DNA of 64,000 nucleotides. Origin: Chryseobacterium aureum (GTDB taxonomy: Bacteria > Bacteroidota > Bacteroidia > Flavobacteriales > Weeksellaceae). The position numbers and the translations under genes were made by a program. The stretch lies in assembly GCF_003971235.1 (NCBI RefSeq), contig NZ_CP034661.1, forward strand, positions 1,426,001 to 1,490,000, given 5' to 3'. The notes beneath the pieces were generated by a model. That model did not search any database. It was given only the letters and a program-made list of their open reading frames with translations, and was not told the DNA's origin. Positions 52,226 to 61,315 of this stretch are shown one piece after another (within the stretch, counting starts at the first letter, position 1; every line of letters starts with the position of its first letter).

Positions 52226-54889
52226 TTATAAAACTTCAATATTCTGTTTTAAAGGAAGGTTTTTCGATGAATTGCCAACCATTATTCTGTATGTCCCTTT
52301 TTCTACAGTCCAGTCCATCTTTTCATTTAAAAACTGTAATTGCTGTACCGGGACTTCTATGGTGACGGATTTTGTTTCTCCGGGCTTTAATTCTATTTTC
52401 TGAAATCCTTTGAGCTCAATAACAGGTCTTGAGACTGACGCCAACAGGTCTTTCACGTATAACTGAACAACTTCGCTTCCTGCTTTTGAACCTGTATTTT
52501 TTACTTGTACTTTAGCGATGATGGTATCATGTTCAGAATACTGAGTTTTATTCAACGCTAAGCCTGAAATTTCAAAAGTGGTGTAGCTCAAACCAAAACC
52601 AAAAGGATATAAGGGCTCGCCACTCAGGTCATAATAATCATTTCCTCTTCCGGTTGGATGGTGATTGTAAGTTAAAGGCAGCTGGCCTTCTTCAATGGGA
52701 AAAGTAATGGGCAGCTTCCCTGATGGATTCTCAGCTCCGAAAAGTGTTTTCGCAACCGCATTTCCTGCTTCTTCACCCGGATACCAGATATCTAAAATGG
52801 CTCCTACTTTATCTTTCCATGCTGTTGTTTTGATGGCTGAGCCTCCTACCAGAACAACTGTCGTAGGTTTATTTAATTTTGAAACCTCATGAATAAATGA
52901 CTCCTGATTTCCGGGCAGACTCAATGATGAGCGATCCTGAAATTCTCCTTCATGAATACCGGCTGTGATAATGATATAGTCTGCTTTCTGAGCAAGCTTC
53001 AGAGCTTCATCCACATCTTTCTGATAGTGGTGCAGCCCGTAGTTCCAGATGAGTTCCAGATTGGCTTCGCCACGATTTTCATGGAATTCAATCCTGAGGT
53101 CATATTTTTTTCCTTTTACAAAATTTATTTCAACTGTTTGGGTGGAATAGCTGAGTTTTTCCCATCGGTCGATGAGTAATTTCCCGTCCAGGTATAATCT
53201 GAAACCATCATTTCCCCGTAATCCCAACTGATATGTTCCGGAATCCGGAGCTTCCAGTTTACCCGTCCAGCGAATGCTGTAGTTATCCGGCTGAAGTTTT
53301 TCAGGATCAGGAGAATATAAGGTCCATTTAAAATTGAATGGTTCATCCTGTTTTTCAAAGACCGGATTTCCTTTCAGATCCGGATTAGAAAAATAGCTTC
53401 CTTTTAATCCTTTTTTATTTTCTGAAGACAAATATTCGTTTGAAATGGTAGTAAAATCTTTTAGATTCCAATCAGTGCCTTTTGAGTAGGTGATCTCAAC
53501 ATTTTGGGTTTTAGCATAATTTTTAAGCCCATCCAGGATATTTACTTTCTTGTTTCCCGGTCCTGAATACCCGCCTAGTCTTGCTTCCAGAGCATCTGCG
53601 CCCACTACTAAAATCTTTTTTACATTTCCGGGAACAGGAAGCGTCTGATTATTGTTCTGAAGTAAAACAAAAGATTCGGCAGCTGCTTTTTCTGCCAAAG
53701 GCTTATGGTTAAGATTTTTCAGCGCTTCAATTTCTTTTGTTGAAACATAGGGATTTTCGAATAATCCAAGCTCGAATTTGGCTTTCAATACTCTTGAAAC
53801 GGCATCATCAATTCTTTCTTTTGAGATTCTTCCATCCAAAAATGGCGGCATAAAGAGCTGGTAATGTTTATATTCCGTCTGAAAAATAACATCAAGTCCG
53901 GCATTGACAGCCTGTGCAGAGGCATCATCATAATCTTTTGCCGTAAAATGCAATACATTTGCTCCTCCTACTGCACTTGCATCACTAATGATAAAGCCTT
54001 TGAAATTCCAGTCTTTTTTTAATTTTTCTGTCAGCAGCCATTGATTGGCCGTGGAAGGTCTTCCGTCAAGCAGGTTGTAAGAGGTCATTACTGAGCGGCT
54101 TTTTCCTTTTGTAAAGGCATTGTAAAAAGGAATTAAATGGGTTTCCTCCAGATATCTTCTGCTCCAGTGAATCGGGTATGAATCTCTTCCTCCCTCTCCT
54201 ACATTGGCCAAAAAGTGTTTGGGAGTGGTAATGATTCCGTTATTTTCAAATGAACTGACAAAACTTACGCCCATTACGGAAGTTAAAAAAGGATCTTCAC
54301 CATAAGTTTCCTCTGTTCTTCCCCATCTCACATCACTGGCCAGGTTCACTACGGGGGTGAGAATCTGCCGGATCCCCCTCAATTTTGATTCTTTGGCAAT
54401 GGCCGTTGAAACCTGAGTCATCAATTCCGGATTGAAAGTGGCTGCAAGGCCAATGGCCTGCGGAAAAGCTGTAGCTCCTTCCCTGACCAATCCGTGTAAG
54501 GCTTCATCAAAAGGAATAATGGGGATTCCCAGTCTTGATTCTTCCACAAAATACTTCTGAATAGCATTGATTTTTTTCACCAGTCTTTCAGCATCTTCAT
54601 TGGCATTATATGTCAGCAGCTGCCCGGCTGCCCCGCCGCCCAGATTTCCCGCACTTACCTGCAATCCAAAAATTCCATGAGAGTACTGGCCTTTCGGGAC
54701 GTTATCCAAATCTCCGGGAATCATAAAACACTGCCAGAATTTTTCTTCAGGCGTCATTCTCTTCAATAAATCCTGAACTCTGGCATCTATGGGCTGTTGG
54801 GGATCTTTATAGATTGGTTTTTGAGCAGCAATATAGACAGAGCTCAACAGGAAAATTCCTATAATTTTACATCGAAGTTTAAAACACAT
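52226..54889 (-). CDS. GH3 beta-glycosidase with PA14 domain
   Basis: 887 aa with signal peptide ending VYIAAQK. GH3 N-terminal TIM barrel (DARVQDLLKRMTPEEKFWQC; TPKHFLANVGEGGRDSYPIH). The nucleophile is probably Asp303 in FKGFIISDASAVGG, with SDAS in place of the common SDW. A PA14 domain (~residues 490-620) is inserted in the C-terminal domain (GSYFSNPDLKGNPVF; LYLDGKLLIDRW), then an Fn3-like C-terminus. PA14 inserts often shape substrate choice. It is 100 bp downstream of the GH29 gene on the same strand. Likely a periplasmic beta-glucosidase or xylosidase acting with the fucosidase. Confidence 0.93.
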   Translation of the reverse strand: MCFKLRCKIIGIFLLSSVYIAAQKPIYKDPQQPIDARVQDLLKRMTPEEKFWQCFMIPGDLDNVPKGQYSHGIFGLQVSAGNLGGGAAGQLLTYNANEDAERLVKKINAIQKYFVEESRLGIPIIPFDEALHGLVREGATAFPQAIGLAATFNPELMTQVSTAIAKESKLRGIRQILTPVVNLASDVRWGRTEETYGEDPFLTSVMGVSFVSSFENNGIITTPKHFLANVGEGGRDSYPIHWSRRYLEETHLIPFYNAFTKGKSRSVMTSYNLLDGRPSTANQWLLTEKLKKDWNFKGFIISDASAVGGANVLHFTAKDYDDASAQAVNAGLDVIFQTEYKHYQLFMPPFLDGRISKERIDDAVSRVLKAKFELGLFENPYVSTKEIEALKNLNHKPLAEKAAAESFVLLQNNNQTLPVPGNVKKILVVGADALEARLGGYSGPGNKKVNILDGLKNYAKTQNVEITYSKGTDWNLKDFTTISNEYLSSENKKGLKGSYFSNPDLKGNPVFEKQDEPFNFKWTLYSPDPEKLQPDNYSIRWTGKLEAPDSGTYQLGLRGNDGFRLYLDGKLLIDRWEKLSYSTQTVEINFVKGKKYDLRIEFHENRGEANLELIWNYGLHHYQKDVDEALKLAQKADYIIITAGIHEGEFQDRSSLSLPGNQESFIHEVSKLNKPTTVVLVGGSAIKTTAWKDKVGAILDIWYPGEEAGNAVAKTLFGAENPSGKLPITFPIEEGQLPLTYNHHPTGRGNDYYDLSGEPLYPFGFGLSYTTFEISGLALNKTQYSEHDTIIAKVQVKNTGSKAGSEVVQLYVKDLLASVSRPVIELKGFQKIELKPGETKSVTIEVPVQQLQFLNEKMDWTVEKGTYRIMVGNSSKNLPLKQNIEVL

Positions 54890-54989
54890 CTCAAGAATAA
54901 TTTAGTTTAAAATGGGTTCTTTTACCTTGTGCAAAAGAGCCAAAAGTGCAGACCTGGGAATTTAATATACTATGAGCCACGAATTCAAC

Positions 54990-56432
54990 CTATTGCATTA
55001 TTTGAATCACCGTTGAATATTTTAACTGAACTCTTTCCTCAGGTAAATTAATTTCAATTGAATTCCCTGATTTTTTCCATTGGATTTGGCCTGATAATCC
55101 TAAAACTTTCAATGATTTTGGCTTAAAGTTTTCCGGAATGGGGAAAGAAAGTACTGTCGGAGCTTTATATTCTGACTGTTCGTCAAGATGAAAAACATTC
55201 ACCGTATGATGGTCCTTGCTTTGGGTATAATAATAATTTCCTTCGTGGTAAGGGGGTATCGTTCGGGTTGCAAAAACGGCAGTTTGGTTTTTATCCATCC
55301 ACCCGGAAATCTGCTGTAGTCTTTCATAAACGACCGGATCATAATCTCCCGTGGGTCCCGGAGCGATATTCATGAGATAATTTCCGCCCCTTGAAATGAT
55401 TTTAACTAAGGTTTCAATGATCTTCTGGGAGGTTTTATAATGGTCATTCGGAACGTAAGAAAATGAATCTCCCATGGTGATGCAGCTTTCCCAAGGAATA
55501 GTAAGTGCATGCTCCGGAACGGCCTGCTCAGGAGTAACATAGTTTTCCCATTTGCCGGAAACCGTACGGTCTACAATGATGATCCCAGGCTGATTTTTTC
55601 TGGCCATAGTCCCTATTTTATCCATATCAATATCCTGTTCTACTTTAATGGTACGCTGCCATTCCACTTTAGGATCTATGGTGTGAAAAGGACGCACCCA
55701 GCCCCCATCTAACCAAAGAATATCAATTTTCCCGTAATTGGAAGTGATTTCGTTCAGCTGATTGAAGTTGAATTTTTTAAAGTTATTCCATTTTTCGGGA
55801 TATTTCTTCGGATCGTAATTCACATTTCTGTCTTTTGGCGGAAAGTAAGACCACCAATAATCATCAGAATGCCAGTCGGGTTTTGAAAAATAGGCTCCTA
55901 TCTTAAATCCTTCTTTTCTGAAGGTGTTAAAAATTTCTTTTGCCACATCAGATTTGGGATTTTTTGAAAAGGGTGTTTTGGGAGATGTGATTTTATAATC
56001 TGACTGCCGGGTATCAAACATGGCAAAACCATCGTGATGCTTGGTGGTAAAAACCACATATTTCATTCCGGCTTTTTTAACGGCATCAGCCCATTTTTGC
56101 GGATTGAATTGGGTTGGATTGAAAGTGGTCTGAAGATTTTCATAGTTTTTCACATATTCGTAGTAAGATTTCCCGTATTCAGGTTTTCTCTGCGTCCATG
56201 ATTCATCTTCGGGGCATAGGCTCCAGCTTTCAACAATTCCCCACTGGCTGTAGGTTCCCCAATGCATAAACAGTCCGAATTTCATATCCTGCCACTGCTC
56301 CAGATTCCGGATTACCAAGGGATCTGTGGGTTGCTGATAGCCGTCAGACACATTATGAGCCTGCGAAAAGGCCATTGAACTTATCAGAAAGGAGGAAAGG
56401 AAAAAGGGTTTTATTTTGGATATCACCGGCAT
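54990..56432 (-). CDS. GH29 alpha-L-fucosidase
   Basis: 480 aa. Signal peptide FFLSSFLISSMAFSQ. Family motifs are MKFGLFMHWGTYSQWGIVES, VFTTKHHDGFAMFDTRQSDY and the nucleophile region IDILWLDGGW (Asp near residue 240), then GGNYLMNIAPGPTGD. It removes alpha-L-fucose from glycans. It is upstream of the GH3 gene in the same direction, so they probably form an operon for stepwise degradation of a fucosylated oligosaccharide. No SusC/SusD is next to it. Confidence 0.95.
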   Translation of the reverse strand: MPVISKIKPFFLSSFLISSMAFSQAHNVSDGYQQPTDPLVIRNLEQWQDMKFGLFMHWGTYSQWGIVESWSLCPEDESWTQRKPEYGKSYYEYVKNYENLQTTFNPTQFNPQKWADAVKKAGMKYVVFTTKHHDGFAMFDTRQSDYKITSPKTPFSKNPKSDVAKEIFNTFRKEGFKIGAYFSKPDWHSDDYWWSYFPPKDRNVNYDPKKYPEKWNNFKKFNFNQLNEITSNYGKIDILWLDGGWVRPFHTIDPKVEWQRTIKVEQDIDMDKIGTMARKNQPGIIIVDRTVSGKWENYVTPEQAVPEHALTIPWESCITMGDSFSYVPNDHYKTSQKIIETLVKIISRGGNYLMNIAPGPTGDYDPVVYERLQQISGWMDKNQTAVFATRTIPPYHEGNYYYTQSKDHHTVNVFHLDEQSEYKAPTVLSFPIPENFKPKSLKVLGLSGQIQWKKSGNSIEINLPEERVQLKYSTVIQIMQ

Positions 56433-56482
56433 ATGGAATAGTTTTCCGCTAATTTAATTATCCTTGGGGAAACCCACAAACA

Positions 56483-57382
56483 TTAGGATTCCAAGAGGTT
56501 AAGAATGGCTTCATCAAATCCGGGATAGGCAAACTGAAATCCGTTCTTTATGAGTTTTTCAGGATAAACATTCCTGCTTTTTAAGAGTAATTCGGTTTCT
56601 GTATTCAGGAATAAAGATGCTATTTCCAACTGCCATACAGGTGCATTGAGTCCAAACGGTATTTTCAACTTTTTCCTCAGTTTTTTCATCATATTTTCAT
56701 TGGAAAGTGGTTCCGGAGCAGTGATATTGATCACTCCTGAAATAGTCTCGCTGTTCATAACCCAGTCCACCGCTTTACAAAAATCTTGGATATGAATCCA
56801 GCTTACCATCTGATTACCCCTTCCCTGTTTTCCGCCTAAACCAAGTTTTGTTATCATTTTAAGTTTTGGAAAAGCACCCCCGTCATTCCCCAGAACAATA
56901 GAGGTACGAAGGGCAACTTTTCGTATTTCTTCATTTTTGACTGCAAAAAATTCTTTTTCCCAGCTTTTGCAGATATTCATAGAAAAGTCATCTCCTATGA
57001 TGCCATTTTCTTCTGTATTGAGGTGTTTTTCAGAATGAACATAAATGGTTGCAGAGCTTGCATTCAGCCACACTTTGGGTTTTTCAGAAGATTGATCTAT
57101 TGCTTTCTGTAATATTCCTGTACTGTCAATTCTTGAAGAATAGATTTCCTGTTTATTTTTCTCATGATAACGGCAGTCTACAGATTTCCCTGTCAGGTTG
57201 ATCAGAACATCTGCTTTTTCAAGGCTGTTTTTCCATTCTCCTATGGTCCGGGCATCCCAATAGATTTCATTTTTACGTTTAGGATTACGGGTAAGAATGT
57301 AGACCTGATTTCCTTTTTCTGTAAAGTATTTGCCTAAGTTTTCACCAAGGAATCCGGTACCTCCGGCTATGATTATTTTCAT
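56483..57382 (-). CDS. TIGR01777-family epimerase-like oxidoreductase
   Basis: 299 aa. NAD(P)-binding start MKIIIAGGTGFLGENLGKYF, then ARTIGEWKNSLEKADVLINL and LTGKSVDCRYHEKNKQEIYS, VSWIHIQDFCKAVDWVMNSE, and a C-terminal DUF1731-like region (NGFQFAYPGFDEAILNLLES). An extended SDR. The last gene of a minus-strand group headed by a GbsR-type regulator. Function unknown; the family often clusters with SRPBCC and light-response genes. Confidence 0.92.
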   Translation of the reverse strand: MKIIIAGGTGFLGENLGKYFTEKGNQVYILTRNPKRKNEIYWDARTIGEWKNSLEKADVLINLTGKSVDCRYHEKNKQEIYSSRIDSTGILQKAIDQSSEKPKVWLNASSATIYVHSEKHLNTEENGIIGDDFSMNICKSWEKEFFAVKNEEIRKVALRTSIVLGNDGGAFPKLKMITKLGLGGKQGRGNQMVSWIHIQDFCKAVDWVMNSETISGVINITAPEPLSNENMMKKLRKKLKIPFGLNAPVWQLEIASLFLNTETELLLKSRNVYPEKLIKNGFQFAYPGFDEAILNLLES

Positions 57383-57420
57383 TGTTAAAGGTTTAACGTT
57401 TTGAGTTCAAGGTTTAGGGT

Positions 57421-57452
57421 TTAACCACAAATGACACAGATTTTCACAGATG
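57421..57452. repeat. Short dispersed CACAGATTTTCACA element, second copy
   Basis: TTAACCACAAATGACACAGA and following TTTTCACAGATG, similar to the element at 35347. Located between the TIGR01777 and DUF2071 genes. Confidence 0.35.
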
Positions 57453-57487
57453 TTTAATAGAGCATGATGTTTTAATCTCTTTATTTT

Positions 57488-58192
57488 TTAGCTGATGTAT
57501 TTTTTGGTTTTGACCTGAATTTCTGAGCCTTCGGCAAGCATTACGGAGATAGGTTGCTGATGATTCAGACAGGTAAAATCATTTCCGTAGATCTTTTGAA
57601 AATCAATTCTCAGACCGTGTTCTTTTACAATATACCAGTCCCATCTTGGATGGCATACTTCATATTCTGAGGTTGTGTTTTCTTTTTTTGTAAAACCAAA
57701 ATAATGTTCTGTAATAAATTCAAATTCTGAGTTTTCTTCCATTGGTTTCAGTCTGTTTTCCGCCATAATCTGAATAGAATGCCAGCTTTTATCTTTCCAC
57801 GAATACCGGATCAGAATTTCACCTTCTTTTTCATCGATCTGACTTTTCATCGGCATGGTGTGATAATTTTCCCTGTAAATAGAATTGGCAACAAGACTTA
57901 ATGCAGGTTTTGGAACAATCTCTTTGATGAATACCACTCCCCTTTTCCAGATTCCGTTTTCTTTTTTCTTGACATAAAACCTTAAGTTCACTTCTTCAAA
58001 ATTGCGGTGAAAAGGGATTGGGAAACCTAATAATCTTGTATTTAAAAACATAAACCCAACAAGACTTACATAGCATTTGCCTTTATAAAAGTCAAGTTCT
58101 GTTCCTTTTGGCAGGTAAGGCAATAAAATATCGGGATTGATTTCGTAATTGATGATGGCCAGCTTTCGCCATTCTGCCTTTAAAAAATTCAT
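57488..58192 (-). CDS. DUF2071 (YqjF-like) protein
   Basis: 234 aa. The family pattern is visible: FLKAEWRKLAIINYEINPDI, LLPYLPKGTELDFYKGKCYV, RGVVFIKEIVPKPALSLVAN and HPRWDWYIVKEHGLRIDF. No catalytic residues are established for DUF2071. It is cytoplasmic and lies in the GbsR-headed group, 17 bp after the SRPBCC gene, so transcription is probably shared. Function unknown. Confidence 0.88.
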   Translation of the reverse strand: MNFLKAEWRKLAIINYEINPDILLPYLPKGTELDFYKGKCYVSLVGFMFLNTRLLGFPIPFHRNFEEVNLRFYVKKKENGIWKRGVVFIKEIVPKPALSLVANSIYRENYHTMPMKSQIDEKEGEILIRYSWKDKSWHSIQIMAENRLKPMEENSEFEFITEHYFGFTKKENTTSEYEVCHPRWDWYIVKEHGLRIDFQKIYGNDFTCLNHQQPISVMLAEGSEIQVKTKKYIS

Positions 58193-58209
58193 AATGGTGT
58201 GTTTTAGGG

Positions 58210-58686
58210 TTAAAAAATGGCTATTCCATCATGGACTGAAGATTCTGCAATGGTCTTGATCATTTCGTTTCTCTTAAGCAGAAACTTTCTGAGATATCCT
58301 GTAAGAAAAACGGTATTCAACAATTTTCCAATGATGCCCAGGGGTGATTCGAATTCAAAAATATCGGTCATCAGTGTTTTCCCGTTCACCGTTCTAAAAA
58401 TATGCCGGTGACGCATGGATTTGAAAGCTCCTTGCTGCATGACATCAGTGAACTGAACCGGTTTTTCCATGCTGACAATTTTCGTGGTAAGATTTTGGTA
58501 CACTCCCAGATGTTTGGCCCGCCATGTTACGGTTTCGTTTTCTTCAATGAGCCCTGAGGTGCGTCCTGCAATTGCTTTTTCATGGGATTCTGAAGTGGAC
58601 TGCTGATGAAGATCAATATTTCTTGCCAGGTCAAAAACATAGTGAATATCTGCTTTGATTACTGTATTTAAATAGATTGTTGACAT
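58210..58686 (-). CDS. SRPBCC-family lipid/ligand-binding protein
   Basis: 158 aa. START/SRPBCC features: TVIKADIHYVFDLARNIDLH, NETVTWRAKHLGVYQNLTTK, VSMEKPVQFTDVMQQGAFKS and the C-terminal helix (FLLKRNEMIKTIAESS). A hydrophobic-pocket ligand is likely. It precedes DUF2071 by 17 bp. Members of this family co-occur with TIGR01777 proteins, as here. Confidence 0.88.
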   Translation of the reverse strand: MSTIYLNTVIKADIHYVFDLARNIDLHQQSTSESHEKAIAGRTSGLIEENETVTWRAKHLGVYQNLTTKIVSMEKPVQFTDVMQQGAFKSMRHRHIFRTVNGKTLMTDIFEFESPLGIIGKLLNTVFLTGYLRKFLLKRNEMIKTIAESSVHDGIAIF

Positions 58687-58826
58687 TTCTTAAAAGGTTT
58701 TAAAGTTGATAACTCGATTTTAAAGCGATCCTTTTCTTCTGAAATAGATAATCAGAAACAGGTGAATGATTACATTTTTCATTTTAGTATTTATTTAAAG
58801 TTTTCATATAAGTTCAAATAAAAAAG

Positions 58827-59489
58827 CTAGTTTCTTTTCACATGAAGTATTTCAACTAAATCCAGATATCTTTGGTGGGATATTATGGAGAGGCTGTTCT
58901 GTACAAACTTGTTCTTAAGATCTTCAAGGCTTTCATTTTTATTGATATAATGAAAAAGTTTTCCAAACTCATTTCCGAAAAGCTTTGTCACCAGAACTTC
59001 TATATACCATTTTACACAACTGGCTCTCCATTTTATTTTTGGTTTTACGAATTCTACGATGATGATTTCACCTTTTTCATCAATGATTCTCGACAGTCTG
59101 TCAGCAAAAACTGCTTTCTGATCCTCTTCTATGGTCTTTGTCCCGTAAGAACAAAGTATAATGTCCATGGAATGATCGGGAATATGGCTTTCAAAAAAAT
59201 CTTTCTGAATCTGTTGTACTGAAAATTTTTTTTTGAATGTTGCAGCCAGTTTCTTATGCATTGCTGAAGAATAATCCAGTGCTACAATGGCTGTGTTTTC
59301 ATTTGGTGACTTTATAAATTCCAGGTTTTCTCCCTGTCCACTCATCAAATCGAGAACTCTCTTATTTTCATAGCTTTTCACTTTTCGAACAGCTATTTTT
59401 CTGAACAGCCTGGTGAACCCTAAAGATGCAATTTCATTAATATAATACCGGGGTTGCAGGCGGTCAAAATATTGTTGCAGATCATTCAT
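58827..59489 (-). CDS. Class I SAM-dependent methyltransferase
   Basis: 220 aa. The SAM-binding motif I is VLDLMSGQGENLEF, then VALDYSSAMHKKL and DIILCSYGTKTIEE. It looks like a ubiquinone/menaquinone-type UbiE-like methyltransferase but shorter, and the substrate is unknown. Its start overlaps the end of the SRPBCC membrane gene by 8 bp, which indicates translational coupling in the same operon. Confidence 0.9.
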   Translation of the reverse strand: MNDLQQYFDRLQPRYYINEIASLGFTRLFRKIAVRKVKSYENKRVLDLMSGQGENLEFIKSPNENTAIVALDYSSAMHKKLAATFKKKFSVQQIQKDFFESHIPDHSMDIILCSYGTKTIEEDQKAVFADRLSRIIDEKGEIIIVEFVKPKIKWRASCVKWYIEVLVTKLFGNEFGKLFHYINKNESLEDLKNKFVQNSLSIISHQRYLDLVEILHVKRN

Positions 59490-60423
59490 TTTCAGATTGT
59501 GTTTTTATAGATTGTAATACGTGGGCCTGCATTCTATCAATGATATAGCCTGACCATTTTTTCCAGTACCAGGTGGGTGCTATTTTATAACTGTATTTAG
59601 TTTTTGCAATGATCTTAGTTCTGTTTTCTGATAATCTGTCTAAAGTAATTTCGCCATACTTCACAATAAAATAATCATGTAAATGTTTGGCATCAATAGT
59701 TTCATACGGTGTTATTTCTTTCATGGGAACGGTCTGGTTTTCCAAAGAAAATTTCACTTTTTTATTTGCTATAAACTCATCGATAGTAAGCTGTAATTCA
59801 TCATTATTGGTCTCACAGCTATAGCCTAATTTTCCGTTTTTATTCACCAGTTTTATATTTTTCGGATAGCTGACTCCTTTTTCAAACAGAATAAAATCAG
59901 GGGTATTGAAACGGATTTGTGTATTCAAAAGCTTCCATATCTTCGCGTTTGAAGAATCTATAATCATTTCTGTGGTAATCGTCTCTTCGATGGGTTGGGT
60001 ATAGGCATCAAAAATGTAAGATGCGGGATTGATCAGAAAGATGAACGCTATAACACTTCCCATATGCCTTTTTTCATCAAGCACCCCAATAATAAAACCA
60101 ATGGCAAAGCCTGCCAGCATTGCAAAGCCAATAAATGGAATGGCCATAATAATGCAAAGAGCTCCTTCTGCTCCGCCCGCTATCAGGAGCAGAGAGAAAA
60201 TAACTAACCCCAGTACAATTTTCAGAATTGTTTTCAAAATACTCACCACTCCGATTCTAAGATGCTTGATATATCCAATGACAAATCCTATAGAAACCGG
60301 AATGGTAAAAAACAGGGTTACGCCGTACTCGCCTTTGGAAACCAGAAAAAACCATACAGCAATAATTAAAACCACCGTTAGAAATAGGCTCAGGTAAAGG
60401 TATTTTTTGAAAAAATTTTTCAT
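59482..60423 (-). CDS. Membrane protein with SRPBCC-like C-terminal domain
   Basis: 313 aa. N-terminal part has four to five membrane segments (LYLSLFLTVVLIIAVWFFLV; IVLGLVIFSLLLIAGGAEGA; MAIPFIGFAMLAGFAIGFII; VIAFIFLINPASYIFDAY). The C-terminal ~160 residues look like an SRPBCC domain (ETITTEMIIDSSNAKIWKLL; YSYKIAPTWYWKKWSGYIID). An envelope ligand-binding protein is likely. One of three inverted repeats resembling GbsR sites lies just upstream. Confidence 0.8.
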   Translation of the reverse strand: MKNFFKKYLYLSLFLTVVLIIAVWFFLVSKGEYGVTLFFTIPVSIGFVIGYIKHLRIGVVSILKTILKIVLGLVIFSLLLIAGGAEGALCIIMAIPFIGFAMLAGFAIGFIIGVLDEKRHMGSVIAFIFLINPASYIFDAYTQPIEETITTEMIIDSSNAKIWKLLNTQIRFNTPDFILFEKGVSYPKNIKLVNKNGKLGYSCETNNDELQLTIDEFIANKKVKFSLENQTVPMKEITPYETIDAKHLHDYFIVKYGEITLDRLSENRTKIIAKTKYSYKIAPTWYWKKWSGYIIDRMQAHVLQSIKTQSENE

Positions 60424-60440
60424 GATATTATACGTTTTAT

Positions 60441-60462
60441 ATTTTCAGTAATTTTTGAAATT
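60441..60462. promoter_or_regulatory. GbsR-type operator candidate A
   Basis: TTTTCA-GTAATTTT-TGAAAT type palindrome (TTTCA/TGAAA arms) 18 bp upstream of the 313-aa gene. Almost the same 33-bp string occurs upstream of the 114-aa gene. Confidence 0.6.
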
Positions 60463-60484
60463 AAATTTCAAATAAAAACCAGTC

Positions 60485-60889
60485 TCATTTCAGTGGAGTA
60501 TTTTCTTGCGTTATGGCTTTTTCTTTGTTTAATGCATGTTTACGACCTTTCAGGAATAATAACAGGTTGAGAAGCATCATCACCCCCAAATAAATTGAAA
60601 ATCCTCCGATTTTTTTACTCAGCGCTACGACCAGTCTTTCGATGGTTTCAATTTGAAAAAACTCAATGATACAGAGAGCAAACCCTAAATTTAAGAGGTA
60701 AAAACCTATTTTAAAAAGGGCGTTGGTTGCCATGGCAATGTCTTTTTTCTGATGAAAAATATCAATCATGAATGTTTTTGAGTTTTTAAATAAAAACTGA
60801 GACACCAATATGGTAAGGCTAATTACGATTGGTAAATAGATCATGTACGCTGAAAAATTATACGTTGCGCTTAAAACTGTTGTTGCCAT
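60485..60889 (-). CDS. Small membrane protein of unknown function (134 aa)
   Basis: About four membrane segments (MIYLPIVISLTILVSQFLF; ALFKIGFYLLNLGFALCIIE; GGFSIYLGVMMLLNLLLFLK). It is a paralogue of the 114-aa neighbour (shared YLxNLGx, IGxxIYLGxMMxLN-type pattern). The gap to that gene is 7 bp, so both are cotranscribed. Function unknown; integral membrane. Confidence 0.75.
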   Translation of the reverse strand: MATTVLSATYNFSAYMIYLPIVISLTILVSQFLFKNSKTFMIDIFHQKKDIAMATNALFKIGFYLLNLGFALCIIEFFQIETIERLVVALSKKIGGFSIYLGVMMLLNLLLFLKGRKHALNKEKAITQENTPLK

Positions 60890-60896
60890 AATTGTG

Positions 60897-61241
60897 TTAT
60901 TTTAATGTTAATTTATTTCTCAGAAAGTAAAGAATGAAAATGTTCAGATAATGCAATACACAAAGAATTAAAATGATACTTCCCACTCTTGCTGCTGTAA
61001 CCGTTACCATATCTTCTATGCTGTTTATTGTACTCCAGGTTGTAAGACTTACCGCGATATACCCCAAATTCACCAGGTAGTAACATCCAAGCAGAATCCT
61101 GTTAATTGTCAGACAAAGCTCATCATCATGAAGCAGATATTTGAGGTAGGCTTTCCCTTCATGATAACATCTTCTTCCTACATCAATTGTTATGTAAGAA
61201 CTGATACAAAGGAAAATGATGTATGAAACAATATTAAACAT
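60897..61241 (-). CDS. Small membrane protein of unknown function (114 aa)
   Basis: Three to four membrane segments (FNIVSYIIFLCISSYITI; INRILLGCYYLVNLGYIAVS; VGSIILILCVLHYLNIFILY). It is similar in layout to the 134-aa gene that follows it 7 bp later. An inverted repeat of the GbsR-site type lies 14 bp upstream. Function unknown. Confidence 0.72.
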   Translation of the reverse strand: MFNIVSYIIFLCISSYITIDVGRRCYHEGKAYLKYLLHDDELCLTINRILLGCYYLVNLGYIAVSLTTWSTINSIEDMVTVTAARVGSIILILCVLHYLNIFILYFLRNKLTLK

Positions 61242-61254
61242 TTTATAAATTTTA

Positions 61255-61278
61255 TATTTTCAGTAATTTTTGAAAATT
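61255..61278. promoter_or_regulatory. GbsR-type operator candidate B
   Basis: ATTTTCA (61256-61262), GTAATTTT, TGAAAAT (61271-61277). Located 14 bp upstream of the 114-aa gene start. Confidence 0.65.
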
Positions 61279-61287
61279 AAATTGAAA

Positions 61288-61308
61288 TAAAAAAGGATTT
61301 TCATCCTC
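61288..61308 (-). terminator. Weak terminator after the GbsR-type gene
   Basis: AGGAT/ATCCT arms (61294-61307 region) with TTTC loop and a T-rich run on the minus strand (TTTTTTATTT). Only a five-base stem. Confidence 0.35.
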
Positions 61309-61315
61309 TTTTGCT

